Positions 15,101 through 27,891 are shown, numbered from the stretch's first letter. The stretch is 64,000 nucleotides of DNA from Pteria penguin (GCA_035048485.1 CM068585.1:2473001-2537000); one strand, 5' to 3'. A program made the numbers and translations. The notes: a model not told the origin generated them from the letters alone.

Positions 15101-18100
15101 TGTACTGTACTGTTGTATAGCATTAGTTGGTTTGTGTTTAAGGATGATCACTTGAATGTTACAAAGTATAAAGCATTCAAAACCTTAAGGTTTTCTAAAG
15201 TACCTGAATTGTTAACTGATTTGATGTAAATATATTTGGGGGTCAGTGTCGATTTTTCAAAGTTGTAACCAAAAATAGAACAACGGATTGTTTGCTTCTT
15301 TCTTAAGAGACATTTTAACATTTTCAAATCGGTTTTGTGTTTAGTGCCAAAAATGGTAATAAGATAGAAAAAGTTTAAAAAAAAAACTGTAAAAAAGATA
15401 ATAATATCAATGTTTTTAAGAAAAATTACCAATAATTAAATTTTATTTCAGATCAGAAATGAGAAAAAGTAATTCAACTACAAATGCAGCAAAATTTGCA
15501 ATTTTTGATTAAAAAAATCACCACAAACGAATATTTATCTTTTCATAATTTTACACTTAAAATCAAATTGGGTTATTACTCTTTCAATTGATGCATAGAA
15601 AAGTATAGGTCAACGTTGATATAAAAGAGATACAACATACTGACAACAATGAGGTCAATCAATACTTAGTCCAACTTAATCACGGATGATTCCAAAAGAG
15701 ATCAGAGTCAACAATGAAGTCAGTGTTTAGTACCAGTCAATCACTGAGGACCAAAACAGAGGTAAGAGACAACAATGAAGTCAGTGTTTAGTACCAGTCA
15801 ATCACTGAGGACCAAAACAGAGGTAAGAGACAACAATGAAGTCAGTGTTTAGTACCAGTCAATCACTGAGGACCAAAACAGAGGTAAGAGACAACAATGA
15901 AGTCAGTGTTTAGTCCCACTTAGTCACTGAGGACTAAAATAGAGGTAAGAGGGTACAGACACTAAAATGAGTTCAATCAGCGCTTAGTCCACTTTGCCAC
16001 TAACGACCCCAAAAGAGTCCAGGACTACAGTAAATTTAAGCAGTGCTTTGTACATTTAACAACAGAGGTCTTCAGAAATGTTAGCCAACTCGGCTACGGA
16101 GACCTCTGTTACCAGGACTGAAGAAATAAAGATCCCTGATCAGAACCGTACCAGTTATCTCCACATGAAGCTGCTTTATTCAGTGAAATAGAGATGGCAA
16201 TACAGGTCAAGTTGTCCTTGTGGTTTCGTGCCTGAAACAATTCCTGTCCTATCTCTTTCATATGGGTTGATATGACGACAAAATATCCATGAGAGAAACC
16301 AATCATAATGTATCCATCTCCATACCTACAAAATCAATCAAGATTGAAAAATATCATACAGAAAAAATAAAAGAATGACAACAAGTAGTCATAGGTAAAG
16401 TTTACGGAGGTATTAAGTTCATTACAAACAATGATTGGATAATTCATTAAAAGATATTGCGATCAAAATATCCATTTAAAGTTGGATTTTATAGAAATGA
16501 TACATAAAAAAGTTCTTTAAAATCTTAGAAATGCTTAAGTAAACACATTCTTCTGCAGAAGGTCTTCATATACTGATGTGTTCATGTATTTTTCTGTATA
16601 CATCATGTAATCGACCGAGACACAACACACATATATAAATGGGAAAAAAAAGGAAAATACAGAAGTGAGGTGTATCTGTCAGAATGAGCTGTTTGGTTAA
16701 CACCACACCAGGACTATTTCACTTATATGATAGCTATGAAAGTTAAGAGCTAAGGAACCACACTTTACCTCATTAACCACTGACAACTCGTACTGTCTAG
16801 ATTCTAGTGATCACACTTTACCCCACTAGCCACTGACAACTCATACTGTCTATATTCTAGTGATCACACTTTAGCTCACTAACCACTGACAACTCATACT
16901 GTCTATATTCTAGTGATCACACTTTACCCCACTAGCCACTGACAACTCATACTGTCTATATTCTAGTGATCACACTTTACCTCACTAACCACTGACAACT
17001 CATACTGTCTATATTCTAGTGATCACACTTTACCCCACTAGCCACTGACAACTCATACTGTCTATATTCTAGTGATCACACTTTACCTCACTAACCACTG
17101 ACAACTCATACTGTCTATATTCTAGTGATCACACTTTACACTACTAGCCACTGACAAACAATACTGTCTATATTCTAGTGATCACACTTTACTCCACTAG
17201 CTACTGACAACTCATAATAAGAATAAGAATATTTATTTAATGTCAGTAGTATAGAAACAATACAACACAAGCTCTTACGAGCTTTTGACCGACATAAATA
17301 AAGTCTATATTCTACTGATTCAGACTTTACCCCACTAGTCACTGACGACTCAGACTGTATTCATTCTATTGATCACACCTTACCCCACTAACCACTGACA
17401 ACCCATACTGTCTATATTCTAGTGATCAAACTTAAACCCACAAGCCACTGACAACCCATACTGCCTATACGCTATTGATTAAGATTTTACCCTACTCGCC
17501 ACTGACAAACTATACTGTAAGTAATCTATTAATTCATAAATATCTGCGTATATGACTTTATTATACCACTTGTAAGATATAATATTTCCATATCTCTGTT
17601 GAAATGCCAGCTCTATCGGGTTCTCTGGATCATTCAGATTGTACAGAAACAACGTCTTCTTTCCAATGACCACGCTCACCTGAATATACAATGATACACA
17701 AAACAGATGTAAAAGTGTGGATTTTACACTTAAGTTAACTTGAATGTTGTAAAATATATCAAATATAACAAATTTATAGGTTACCATAGAAGAGTGAAGT
17801 ACAAAATTACTATGAATTTTGATCAATTGAATTACACATCTTAAATGAAGTTGTTATTTTTTCCCATTAGATACGGACTATTTTTTAAACAGCACTTACG
17901 GTGTTTTCTCCGATTTGACTTCTCTCATCTCCCTTCATTTCCGAGAACTGTACATCCTGAGGATTGGCTCTTACAGAGGTTTGTCGAATGGTATCTCCCT
18001 CTACATTACTAACAGATATCGTGTTGTCATCACTGGCAAGAGCTAGTAGATTCTCATTGCTCCATGAACCACATGTTATACGCCGTGTGTGTTTACCCAA

Positions 18101-21100
18101 GATAGGCACTTTCCTACACCATAAAACTTTCAATTTACTCTCAATCATTTACTTATGATCTTCAGTTAGACAGGTTTTTAAGCATTTTAAAAAATTCAAA
18201 ATTCTAAAAAGGCTAGTACATGTAATGATTAATTTTGGTCTTCTTTACCTGGAGGTTTGGTGATTATAAATCAGCAAGTTGCCTTTCTGTGTTCCTATAG
18301 CTAGGTAAGGACCAGCCTTTGCCCACAACAGAAATGTCAAGGTATCTCTAAAATGAATGGTGAAAATTTCAAGATTGATGTAGAACCATACTGTAAAAAG
18401 CAAATTCAGAGAATTGTGGTCCCCCGCTTCTATCAGTAAGGGTGCAGTGATCTGCGACATATTGTCATGGTTGTGCATATCTACAGATACATGCCAAATA
18501 TGAAGGCCTTACGTCTTACGGTAAGAAAGTTACACTGAAGTAGGTCAAGGGTCACAGTGAAGGTCACTTGATTAAAAAAATCTGGTAGCAACAGGAAAGC
18601 TATTGCAATTAGGGACACAGATGCCAAACATGAAGGCCCTATGTTTTACAGTTGAAAAGTTATATTGAAGTAGGTCAAAGGTCACAGTCAAAGTCACATG
18701 ATAAAAATCTTGGTACCAACGGAAAGGTATTGCAATAAGGGACATACATGCCAAATATGAAGGCCCTACGTCTTACCATTTAAAAGTTATGACGAAGGTT
18801 AAAGTTTTTGTGACAGACAGAGAGACAGGCAGGCGGACAGACAGAATGATGGATGGACAAACAGACGAATGAGATTTAATGTCCCCAGCCTTTCGCAAAA
18901 AGCAGGGGACAATAAAGAGACTGAATAGTCCAAAGGAATTGCATGTACATTTAAATATATAACTGAATTGAATTGAATTTTGCATTAATATGTGTACATG
19001 TTTATAGCCATAATACCATAAATAAGACAAGACAGATCAGGAATGTGACAGAAACTTGTGTTATGTAAACTTCTAACTTCACTGACAAGTTTTCTTTATA
19101 TAAAGCTGATTCTAACATTTTCATGTGGAAAATGGTGTCACAGGATATTGTTTAGTCTTTACACTATATTTTTCTGCTCAATCTTTATTTTTGCAAGTCA
19201 TTACATCAAAAAGGATAGCTATATACAATTATCAATTTTTGACTGAGTATATATGTTTAGATATGAACTGGATTTAGAAATACAGAGTTCCTGAAAGATT
19301 TTCAACAGGTGCAGGACATGGGTCCTACAAATAAGAAATATTTGCAGGACCTACAAAATTTTTGCCTGACATTTTGGAAAATACTGTACAAACATATTCA
19401 TAATGATTATATTTTTTTAATTATATTAATTCCATTCATCTCAAAGTTCATAAACTAGGTTTTTAACAAGGACAGCAGTGAATGTCCGCTCCAGGTGTTT
19501 TTCTTTTTCATATTGTTTTCTCTCTGATGCTTTTCCCCAGTCGTCTGTCACTTTAAAGTCAGTGTGGCCTAGTGGATAAAGTGCTCAGCTCATGATTGAG
19601 AGGTCCTGGTTCGACTCTTGCCCTGGATGCACCAGTGTTCTGTCTTTCGAATGAGACAGTGAAAACCATAGTCCCGTGTCACGGTAGGCGTAGCACATAA
19701 AAGATCCCTCACTGCTTCGGGTGGGTCCGTTGCAAAGGTCTAAATTTGTATGCAATGCATCAGGCAGATGCTGTCACCATAAACGTAAAATAATTGACGT
19801 AAAACAATATTCAATCAATCAATGTTATATTCCTTTAGTTACATAAACATGTAAAAATATACACCATCCATTAACATTTTAGTTTTAGTCATTTTTTAAT
19901 ATCACCACTGAATTCATTATTGAGTGTAAATTGAAATATCAAGAAACAGATTTAATGAAAAGAGAATACATGTTTGTAACATACCTCAGACCGCTGTCAA
20001 TTTGATGTGTTTTCAATGAGTTGGCATCCCAAAGTGTCACCACACCATTCCTGTCATTGATAATGGCTAAGGTGTCGCCATCTTTATCCCATCCCATACC
20101 AGAAATTGAACTGTTCAGCAAATTAATTTAATATCCCATTATAATATAAGGAAAAAGGATATTGTTCAATTTTAAGATAAGGTGAAACAGACATCATTTG
20201 AAGTTGGCATGCCATTTTGACGATAAACATAAGTTTTGATGAGCTTTTAAAGATCAGTATAAGCACATGTACAGATCAACAATAACAAAAGACGCATGCA
20301 AATTAACACAAGTTTTGCTTACGCAGTATTCTTAAGATATATTGTTATAAAATGATATCGATAATCTTTACATAATTATAAACTTGATATAAATATAAAA
20401 CATACAAATGAAATTTTGATACATGAATTATTTGTTTATCAATTTTCATCAAATTTGTACTTACCCTGGCATGTTGATTTCTTCTTTAATGTCACCATGT
20501 CTGTCATATATTCTCACAATGTTATCAGAACTGTAAATGATATATTGTACATTTTTCACTGACAGTTTCAATATCAATACAAATGATGAGGTGGAATGCT
20601 TCAGTATCTGTGTCATTCATGCATGCTTATCATATAAACTTTCAAATGTATTCATTAAGAAAACATTCTTTCAAAATTTGATACTAAAAGGCTTCAAGTT
20701 GTACCATGCATGTACCGTGGACATTGGATTTGGGCGTGTAAAGCCGCGGACACGCGTGGACACTGTCCCTGTATATCGGCCATATTGAACGCGTATATAG
20801 GTGGTCATTTACCTGTGTCCGCGCCGTCAGACGGTCAAACATGGACATAAAATATGTCCCGGTAAATGGGTATGATAGTGCTAAAAAGGCAGCGACCTTA
20901 TGATGATGCGTATTGTGTTTGTTCAGTGAAGCATGAAAAATAACGAAATTAGACTTAAAGATATCTCGATTAATAATCATTTAACATCTTTTTAAATCTC
21001 CTCTGCTTGATTACACAATGAACATTTGAAATGTATCTTAAGATATTCTGCTATTCTAAATATTTTTAAAACTAGAACGCATTTTTTATATAAAAATTGA

Positions 21101-22314
21101 AAATATAGTGCGCACCTGGAGCACGGACGTATATAATGTTTTAGATATATACGTCCCTGTTTTGACGTATAACTACGTTCTTTATACCCGTTTATCTACT
21201 TGTCGTAAAAGTGCATCAATGGTATTTGAATGAAATCGGTAAAGACAAGCTGATTGGTCATTGTACAGATACCTGTATAAGTGTGATTTAAAAGAGAAAA
21301 CTGAAGACATCTGACAAAGCTGTATGACGAAAGTCACCAAGGACATGCATACAAAAAATGCTTTATTATTCCGAGAGTGTACAGAGTTTCTTTGTAATAC
21401 CTATTTCGGACTCTTAATTAAAGAAGGCAACGATCCGAATTGAAGAGCGCAATTACTACTTGTGGGTTCAGTACAGTAAAGCCTACTTTAAAATCAAATA
21501 AATTCATATTATATGTGATATGATATTCATTATTGATTGCTCTGATAAACATATTCAGATTTTGAAATATTACATGCGATTACCATGAAATACACGATTG
21601 ATTAATTCTGGTAGATATTTATACATATGGACATTGATCTTCATTCTATTTTATTCATTATTATTTTCTTTGGTCTGTTTTCTTCTTTTTTATGTATTCT
21701 TTTATCTTCCTGGTGAAGTGCAGGCAAACTTTTGAAAAATATTTATAATCTCAGAACAAAAGACAAAGCATGCGCACTGGAGTCGCAAGGGAAACTAGAG
21801 TGTCGGTCGTTTTCTTACCTAAACAGTAAAGAAAAGTATCTTTCAGAAACACCCCCCCCTTTAAATTTCTTAGCTTTTTACATACTCCTGCCAGATATAG
21901 GGCCGTATGTATCTTATGATTTCATCAGATATATTTGTCTAATTCTGTGTATTAATCAGTGTCATAAGTCAAACCCTTATTCGCTACCAGGGTGAAGTAG
22001 AACAATAGACTTCACACAACACGCGTGCTCCAGTCGTAAGGTTACCTGGACTAAGTGCCGTTTGACCTAAACAGAGAGGAAAAGCCCCCCCCCCCCTTTT
22101 TTTTTTATTGTTTTGTCTCGTTACATATTCTTTCCTAATACGATCGTATCTATTTTTGTATTAATTTCACGGATACGATCATGCAATTATATATAAAAGA
22201 TGATAACCCGACTGAACACTGAATCTTGCATGTTTTACATTAATACATATACAAATATATATTTTGGTTGTATTGAAAAAGTTTAAAATATGTTTGCAAA
22301 CGATATCTCGTGCA

Positions 22315-22352
<38 letters not shown>

Positions 22353-25300
22353 GGGGTTGATGTGTGGTTACTTTAACTCGGTCGTTAGGTGGCGTCGATC
22401 TTTCACTTAAAAATTTATTGCCCTGTAGGCTTACAGCACAATGCTTAGACTTGCAATAGGAAAATCATCCATTGTATTGGCGAATAAGATATTTGACTGA
22501 AACATCGTACAATTCTTCATTATCGACAAGTACAAATAAAAGAAGGGGGGTATTCATTTTTGGGTTTTCTACCTTTGCCGGAGATATGGTTCTTAGATTA
22601 TGCTGTTGAGGGGGAGTAATAAATCACAAGAAATCTGATAATAAAAAATAGTAATGCTAGTACACAATTTATTAATACACACCCACATATAACGATAGAA
22701 TACATGTACATGTATGTGCATTGGGATGTACATGTATGACAGTCTTCTCACTAGAGATTTTCACACCTCTGTGGCTCAAATTAAAAAAAAATTGGTTCAC
22801 ACATGAATGATCAGGCATTTTCCACAACAGGGGGACACCTTGGATGCTTTCAACTAAGGGTGATTTAGAAAACATTGTGATTTTTATTTTATTTATTTTT
22901 TTTTCTTTAATCAAAAACTCCTTAAATAAAACATCATGTTTTCTGATTTTTTGCAAAACACCCGAGTCTGGCGCCATAAACTGAGAAAATCATTTCAATT
23001 ATTTCAGTTTAATTTATTCCATTATCACAAGGACTTATAAACAACTTGTTTATAAGTCCTTGATTATCAAACATTCAAATAAATTGTCATACAGAATGGG
23101 TTTATTCTATTTATGGATATGGTAACAAAGGAGTTAATCGTAAATGTCCGATACCTGCTGTGAACAAGTGAAACTATGGTTAATGTTCCTTGATTAACAT
23201 GACATAATACCGGCAAGAAAGATATTTGCGCACATGGTCACAAAAAATTAAGAATAAAAATAATAATAATAAATCTTAAAATAACCGACACCATTTCCAC
23301 GGCAATATTGTTATATTCACTCGTTTTTCAAAACTACGCTCTATTAACAACCGGTTTATAGGTTATCGGGGTCGTAACTAATATTTGCGTCTGTCTTTCA
23401 GGAGGTTTAGCGGAAGCAAAAAAATATATAAAAATAATCTGGAAGTTTAATGATCGTATTTTTAAAGACAAGATGACAACACGTTACGTCTGACGATTTG
23501 TAAAATACAGGCACATCTATGTAATGTCCCTTACGTTCATTGTATTATAAACATTTAAAGGTGTGAAAAGCTCGTCCGTTTTGTCCATCAGAGGACACGT
23601 ACAGGTAAAAGGTGTGAAAACCTTGTCCGCTTTGACCTCGAGAGGACAAGTACAGGTAGATGGCAAATTGTATTATAAACATTAACGTAGACAGAAAACT
23701 GGCCTCCCGTGGTGTCCACGGAGGACAGACGTGGACTGCCCACCGAGGCAACAAGGATTTTCTAATTTCCACGGTACATGTACGGTATTGTACTTTCACT
23801 TAAAAGTGAGAATTCCCTGAAAAGTCCCCACAAGGCTCTTCTGGTGCTTTTACAGAGCAAAATAGGTGGTGATGATCTATCCATTTTGAAAATTATACTC
23901 TTAATAAAAGTCATCATCTAGAATGATTTAAACATGTCTACTATTGGCATTCATAGAATCTTTGTAATATTTAAACAGTAATGAGTTTTACATGAACATG
24001 GCAACTAAAACCAGAATTCTTCTTTTGTAACCTTTTGTAACATACCCTGAAGTTGCCAAGTAATTTCCCAAAGCACTCTGCCAACTGTAGGAGATGGTAC
24101 CCTGACCACCAAAGGTCTTGTTACTTAGACTGAAAACTCTCTGTAAATTGAAATTCACATCTTTAAGAAATTAGCATACAAAGCATTCTGGACCACATAA
24201 ATTTGACTGTCAAAATGTGAAAATACCAAATACTGTTTACAAATACTGGATTCTTATCTGGTCCATGATATACGATATGTTCATGGAATACTGGAACGCT
24301 AGTATTGTGCCCCTTTACAACTTACAATGAAGTATATTTAAGGAATGACTGTCTTTTTTTCTAGGTTCATGGGGAATGAACTTGGGTGAGAAACAAACAA
24401 ATCACGTGAACCACAAAGCAGTTCTGGAATGATTTGTTTGTTACCATTATTGCAGTTATAAACTCCAAAATATTAAGTTAAAATGACAACTTCTTTTGTA
24501 CACTACATATACATTCAGTACGTGAAGGATGAACCCAAAGAGGCTAAAATTGTGACTTCTAGAGGTTCTACAAAGTTTTCCGATGATGACCAATAGTGAC
24601 ATTAAACTTTGACAATAAGGATCTTTCTCTCATCATACTTCAGCAATATGTAAAGTATGAACCCACTGGGGCCAAAACTGTTACTTCTAGAGTGTCTACT
24701 AGGTTTTGATACATATAAGTGCATGCACACACCCACACACAAATGGTACCCTTATTATATATATTGCCCCTGCAAACACTAGCTGTTGCGAGAGGATAAA
24801 AACACAGAAAACTGTATACACACAGTTTCTTCTATTCTTCTTAAATAAATAAACACATAATCATTTACTGTGTAACAGGCAAGGTGAAAAATTGTGTTCA
24901 GACCCCGGAATCGAACACAGAGCCTTCCACTATTAAGACGGACGTTCTCACCATTGAGCTTTCCGGGCCAATACCAGCATCTGTCACATTTCTTCCTACC
25001 CAGAGATTTCCAAACCTTGAAACCCAACAGAGACATTACCCTGGTTGTCCCTCACATTGAGGTTACCGTCAAGGCACCAAATTCAAGGGTGAAAAATTGT
25101 GCCCAGACCCAGAAATCAAACCCAGAACCTTCTAGTTCTACTATCAAGACAGACTCTCTCACCATTGCGCTATCTGGACCAATAAAGGCATCTGTCACAA
25201 CTGATTATTACATGCCACCCGTTGACCATAAGAATATGCGCATATCATGGTCAGAACTGTATCGTCACAGTATACTGTAATTAATTTATTTAATAAATGG

Positions 25301-25621
25301 GAACATTTGAACATCATCTTTAACATATTTAGGACGATACTGTAACACTGAAAGTTATAACTCTGTATTGAGGTGCCGTATCATAATAGAAAATCTCTCG
25401 CTACTTGGGATGGGTTCGTGAAGTGAAATGATCTGCTCAGTGATATATAATTATAAAACAAGAAAATTACAGATCGAGGAAATTCGTTACTGTACTGCAG
25501 TACTGTAAACATTTTGGTTTTGAATTGCCAATTCCAAAAATGTATGAAAGAAAAAGAAAATATGTTTCCAATGATTTAATTCTAGTAATCAAAGTATTTC
25601 CGCTTTACCACTAACCTTCAT
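151..25621 (-). CDS. WDR19: WDR19 / IFT144, intraflagellar transport complex A subunit (3' end outside window)
   Basis: Twenty-two coding exons give an uninterrupted 879-codon frame. In transcript order: 25616-25621, 24046-24140, 20465-20530, 19985-20110, 18249-18347, 17900-18113, 17567-17679, 16152-16325, 14719-14959, 11432-11546, 10615-10721, 10164-10289, 9260-9409, 9049-9129, 6566-6632, 5572-5744, 3976-4111, 3537-3598, 2314-2424, 1049-1287, 819-894, 151-210. All have GT/AG borders and compatible phases. The product matches WDR19 throughout: N-terminal WD40 propellers ([32 protein letters not shown]), then TPR-like helices ([40 protein letters not shown]). The family acts in retrograde ciliary transport and membrane-protein entry as part of IFT-A. 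The first coding exon holds only Met-Lys. About 460 C-terminal residues are expected beyond the left edge. It is divergent from ACSF2, with a Polinton in the shared upstream region. Confidence 0.95.
381..547. repeat. Foldback (MITE-like) element in WDR19 intron
   Basis: Two 63-bp arms (381-443 and 485-547) are near-perfect inverted repeats beginning GGGGTTACCATGCGAGTG. Each arm contains its own inner hairpin built on CTGACAGGGTATCG / CGATACCCTGTCAG. The 41-bp centre is unrelated. No transposase is present, so this is a non-autonomous foldback or hairpin element. Confidence 0.8.
620..775. repeat. Second hairpin-rich foldback block
   Basis: It carries three copies of an AAAACTGCAGGGTATCGTG-like motif, two followed by GACGTCA. 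The third closes into a 39-nt hairpin at 692-730. The GGGTATCG core is shared with the element at 381-547, so the two look related. A short inverted match (ATTCTAATGCA at 548-558, TGCATTAGAAT at 770-780) frames the block. Confidence 0.55.
2040..2280. repeat. 23-bp minisatellite, WDR19 intron
   Basis: About ten imperfect copies of a 23-bp unit containing TGCACTTGATACA and GAACACTA, followed by a short TA microsatellite just before the exon at 2314-2424. Confidence 0.85.
2856..3536 (-). repeat. 26-bp minisatellite containing copies of a WDR19 splice donor
   Basis: About 25 copies of a 26-bp unit start exactly at the donor of the exon 3537-3598. Read on the gene strand the exon ends GTCAAG and the intron starts GTAAATATC. 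Each array unit repeats GTCAAGGTAGATATC followed by TATACTAACAT. The array therefore includes the last exon bases plus the donor in every unit. Confidence 0.9.
3599..5571. other. WDR19 intronic sequence around exon 17
   Basis: Apart from the coding exon 3976-4111 this is AT-rich unique intron sequence. I see no second gene, RNA gene or recognisable transposon. Small open frames here have no coding character. Confidence 0.6.
5925..6200 (+). repeat. Probable degenerate tRNA-derived SINE in WDR19 intron
   Basis: Contains a Pol III B-box-like GGTTCAAACCCC near 5977 and, further on, GAGACAGTAAAAACTGAGAT. The latter matches the body of the clearer SINEs at 19559, 27003 and 57989. A 108-residue open frame on the other strand runs through it but lies wholly inside the intron between exons 5572-5744 and 6566-6632 and is not a gene. 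Confidence 0.5.
6633..8640 (-). repeat. 26-bp minisatellite starting at a WDR19 splice acceptor
   Basis: Roughly 75 copies of a 26-bp unit (plus strand GTAGATATAAAGTAATATGG then AGTAAT). The first copy is the polypyrimidine/acceptor segment of exon 6566-6632: on the gene strand TATTACTTTATATCTACAG precedes the exon, and the units repeat TTACTTTATATCTACAT. The final AG is replaced by AT in the array. Long reverse-strand open frames here (ISTLLHIT repeats) are by-products of the repeat. Confidence 0.9.
12690..14165. repeat. 50-bp minisatellite, WDR19 intron
   Basis: About 29 copies of a 50-51-bp unit containing AGATTTTATTAGGGTTGGCA, CAACTGCATGCCATATAGA and TAATTGCTATC. It lies mid-intron, away from the flanking exons 11432-11546 and 14719-14959. 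Confidence 0.9.
15705..15950. repeat. 61-bp tandem repeat, four copies
   Basis: CAGTGTTTAGTACCAGTCAA recurs at 15721, 15782, 15843 and (variant) 15904. The first three units are nearly identical and the last is diverged. Confidence 0.85.
16757..17520. repeat. 53-bp minisatellite, interrupted by a short insertion
   Basis: About 13 copies of a 53-bp unit including TAGTGATCACACTTTACC and CACTGACAACTCATACTGTC. Around 17217-17300 an unrelated AT-rich segment containing GCTCTTACGAGC interrupts the array, possibly a small retroposon fragment. The array stops about 45 bp short of exon 17567-17679. Confidence 0.85.
18419..18910. repeat. Terminal-inverted-repeat element with internal 122-bp repeats
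   Basis: The left end GTCCCCCGCTT (18419) and right end AAGCAGGGGAC (18900-18910) are inverted repeats with one mismatch. Between them a unit of about 122 bp starting near CATGCCAAATATGAAGGCC occurs 2.3 times, and the right end has its own hairpin (18881-18910). No coding capacity is visible. The ends could be coincidental. Confidence 0.5.
19559..19824 (+). repeat. tRNA-derived SINE
   Basis: The tRNA-like head has an A-box-like TGGCCTAGTGGATAAAG and a B-box-like GGTTCGACTC. The body contains GAGACAGTGAAAACC and AAAAGATCCCTCACTGCTTC. The tail is CAATCAATCAATG. Same family as copies at 27003-27268 (reverse) and 57989-58280. It lies in a WDR19 intron. Confidence 0.85.
20531..24045. other. Large WDR19 intron with diverged duplications
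   Basis: No exon is needed here because exons 24046-24140 and 20465-20530 join in frame. Visible content: a CpG-richer patch at 20700-20870; two diverged copies of a segment of about 260 bp beginning near 21770 and 22020 (sharing ACCTAAACAG and runs of C); a GA microsatellite at 22321-22349; and a short duplication around 23555-23660 (GTGTGAAAA, ACAGGTA). Nothing here looks coding. Confidence 0.6.
24888..25200 (-). repeat. Tandem pair of tRNA-like SINE heads
   Basis: Two related blocks of about 110 bp (24888-25000 and 25088-25200) read on the minus strand as tRNA-like: GGAAAGCTCAATGGTGAGAAC resembles an A box and GTTCGATTCC in the first copy resembles a B box. Both start with GGTGAAAAATTGTG on the plus strand. 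They are too diverged for a functional tRNA and more likely SINE-derived, duplicated in tandem. Confidence 0.5.
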
Positions 25622-26375
25622 AATGTGATGTATGCTCCTTTCACCGAAAATTCATAGCACTTGGTAACAAATGATGCAGGAATGCTAGCGCATGCTCATT
25701 CAACGTTAAATGATATTCGCCATAAAACTTTTCGGTCCATTGCTGACCTTAAGTGTGCACACCAATCCATTTTCTACCAATGTCTAATTTTGGGGACACA
25801 AACTTTAATTGTATATAATAAACGCCATTTGAGGTCAGACAAGTCGGATAGTTGATTATGATTTCACAAGCATAGCAATCCAAATTCGCTAAAGGTTATT
25901 ATAAAAGTTTCGAAATACAACCGTACCTAAAATTACCTAAAATTACTGGTCATTGAAAAGAATTGATAGGTCTTATCTTACTAAAATGAGAGTTAGTTGC
26001 CATGTCTTGGCTATAGAAACGGGAAGATTTCGGCGTTTATTATTATTATTTTTTTTTTAAGGATTGCATTGTAGATGTATTAAACCCTGAATAAAGTTAC
26101 CTGCAAAGAACATATCCTTCTTCTTCTTCCATTACGAAGTGTACTCATAAATAAGTGTCATACTTCATGTGCATGTTCAATAAACATACTAATCTAGATC
26201 TATAAGACACGATGAAATAAAATAAAATAAAACATCTTACTGATATCAGGGACGTATATGCCTATTTACGCCCCTGCAGATATCTAAACTGATAATGCAA
26301 AATTGAAATTTCCTTATATTTGTTGCTGCATTCAGATAATTGTGTAGACCATCCTTGTAAGTTATAATATTTTGT

Positions 26376-26376
<1 letters not shown>

Positions 26377-26445
<69 letters not shown>

Positions 26446-26471
26446 GTTGTTGTTGTTGTTGTTGTTGTTGT
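26377..26471. repeat. TAA and GTT trinucleotide microsatellite
   Basis: About 22 TAA/ATA units run directly into about nine GTT units. Open frames of poly-Ile or poly-Thr across it are artefacts. Confidence 0.95.
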
Positions 26472-27002
26472 TAATATTGTGGGGCCGCCGGCCCCACTAT
26501 TGTTATAAGTTTGGGAAGGTTGCATGCGTTTCTGCGGTACAGGATTTTACACCAATAATAAAAATAGGATTATATTGACTGCGGAGAGAGCATGTATCAC
26601 ATTTCTGACCCAGTTTGATAGATTTATGTAAGCGTAGTATCTTCGAGACTTTCGCTGATTTACGTTACACCAGAGGAGTATTTTAAATATTTGTTGGAAT
26701 ATTTTCGGGGCTAACACTTTTAAAATATTTGACGCGCTACATTCTACAATTCTTTCTTTTGGCAAGACGATAAACATAACAATTGTCTATGAATTAAATG
26801 GATTGCCAACCAGCACGGCTACACCACTACCAGTAAAGGGTTGGTTACCCCAGCAAACAGCCAATTGCTTATAGATTGGTTATGTGGGGGTTTATTGTGT
26901 GGGGTTTTTTTTTTTTTTTTTAGTTTGTTTGTTTGTTTTTTTGTTTTTTGTTTTTTTTTTTTTTGTTTTTGTTTTTTTTTTTTTGGTACAAAATAAATAG
27001 TA

Positions 27003-27268
27003 GATTGATTGATAAATAAGTGTTTCACGTCACTCCATGATTATTTTACGTATATGGTGACGGAATCTGCCTGATGCATTGCATAAAAATTTATACCTTT
27101 GTAGCGGACCCTGCCGAAGAAGTGGGGGATCTTTACCTGACACGCCTACCATGATACGGGACCTCGGTTTCTACTGTCTCATCTGAAAGACAAGACACCG
27201 ATGTGCCCAAGGCGGGAGTCGAACTCGGGACTTTTCGGTCACCTCAGTGATCCACTGAGCCCACCGGT
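27003..27268 (-). repeat. tRNA-derived SINE, reverse orientation
   Basis: Reverse copy of the SINE at 19559: tail GATTGATTGAT on the left, body GGGGGATCTTTACCTGACAC, B-box complement GGAGTCGAACTC, and head near 27255. AAATAGTA flanks both sides (26995-27002 and 27276-27283), fitting a target-site duplication. Confidence 0.85.
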
Positions 27269-27700
27269 TTAAAACAAATAGTAAATGATATGGCCAGTAA
27301 TTTTAAAAGTACATTTCCATATCATATGCAGGCTAATCCGCAAGACTATATATAAACTCGTTATTGCTTTAAGTACTGAATGGGTCTAAATGATCCCAAA
27401 TATATACTATCTGCTAAAATGTCAACAGAAGTGATATTGGAGATTTATACGTCTGTGGTCGATAACCATGGTCTTTATATGTCTACTAATTAACAGTCAC
27501 ATGGCTGTACAATACATATCATAAAACGTTGTTCTGTTTTAAAAATTCTTTGCAGTTTTATAAAACATCCCGCACCGACCCACACCTTGGTGCTTGCACC
27601 AAATTATTTCTTGTTATTATTATTATTATGTACATATTCAGTATGACAGTGATTGTATGTGTATGTATATTGCTATAATTCACACTGTTAATTGATGTAT

Positions 27701-27706
27701 GTCAGC
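27701..27706. repeat. Polinton target-site duplication, left
   Basis: GTCAGC immediately outside the left terminus; the same six bases follow the right terminus at 47081-47086. Confidence 0.95.
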
Positions 27707-27891
27707 AGTAGTGTAACGATCCCCGATAATGCAAAAAAATGAGTTGACCTAATTGTACTAAAGTATGTACTGATTTGACCTAAACGTACTATAGTAGGTT
27801 AAAGATGAGTTCAAAAAAGTGTCCTTGACCTTGGATTGAATGTGGAAATTGTACTTGTTAACCTTGAGTTTACTTTTCTAAAGAAATGGTT

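Larger units (their letters stand above)
25622..27700. other. Upstream region of WDR19 up to the Polinton
   Basis: It contains the WDR19 5' untranslated and promoter region, a TAA microsatellite followed by a GTT run (26377-26471), T/G-rich low-complexity sequence (26905-26985) and a reverse SINE (27003-27268). No gene was found. Confidence 0.6.

Noticed and set aside
24888..25000. Functional tRNA gene
   Set aside because: A and B boxes are only partly preserved and I could not fold a full cloverleaf with a plausible anticodon arm; SINE origin is likelier.
26262..26525. Poly-Thr/poly-Ile protein
   Set aside because: Translation of a TAA/GTT microsatellite.
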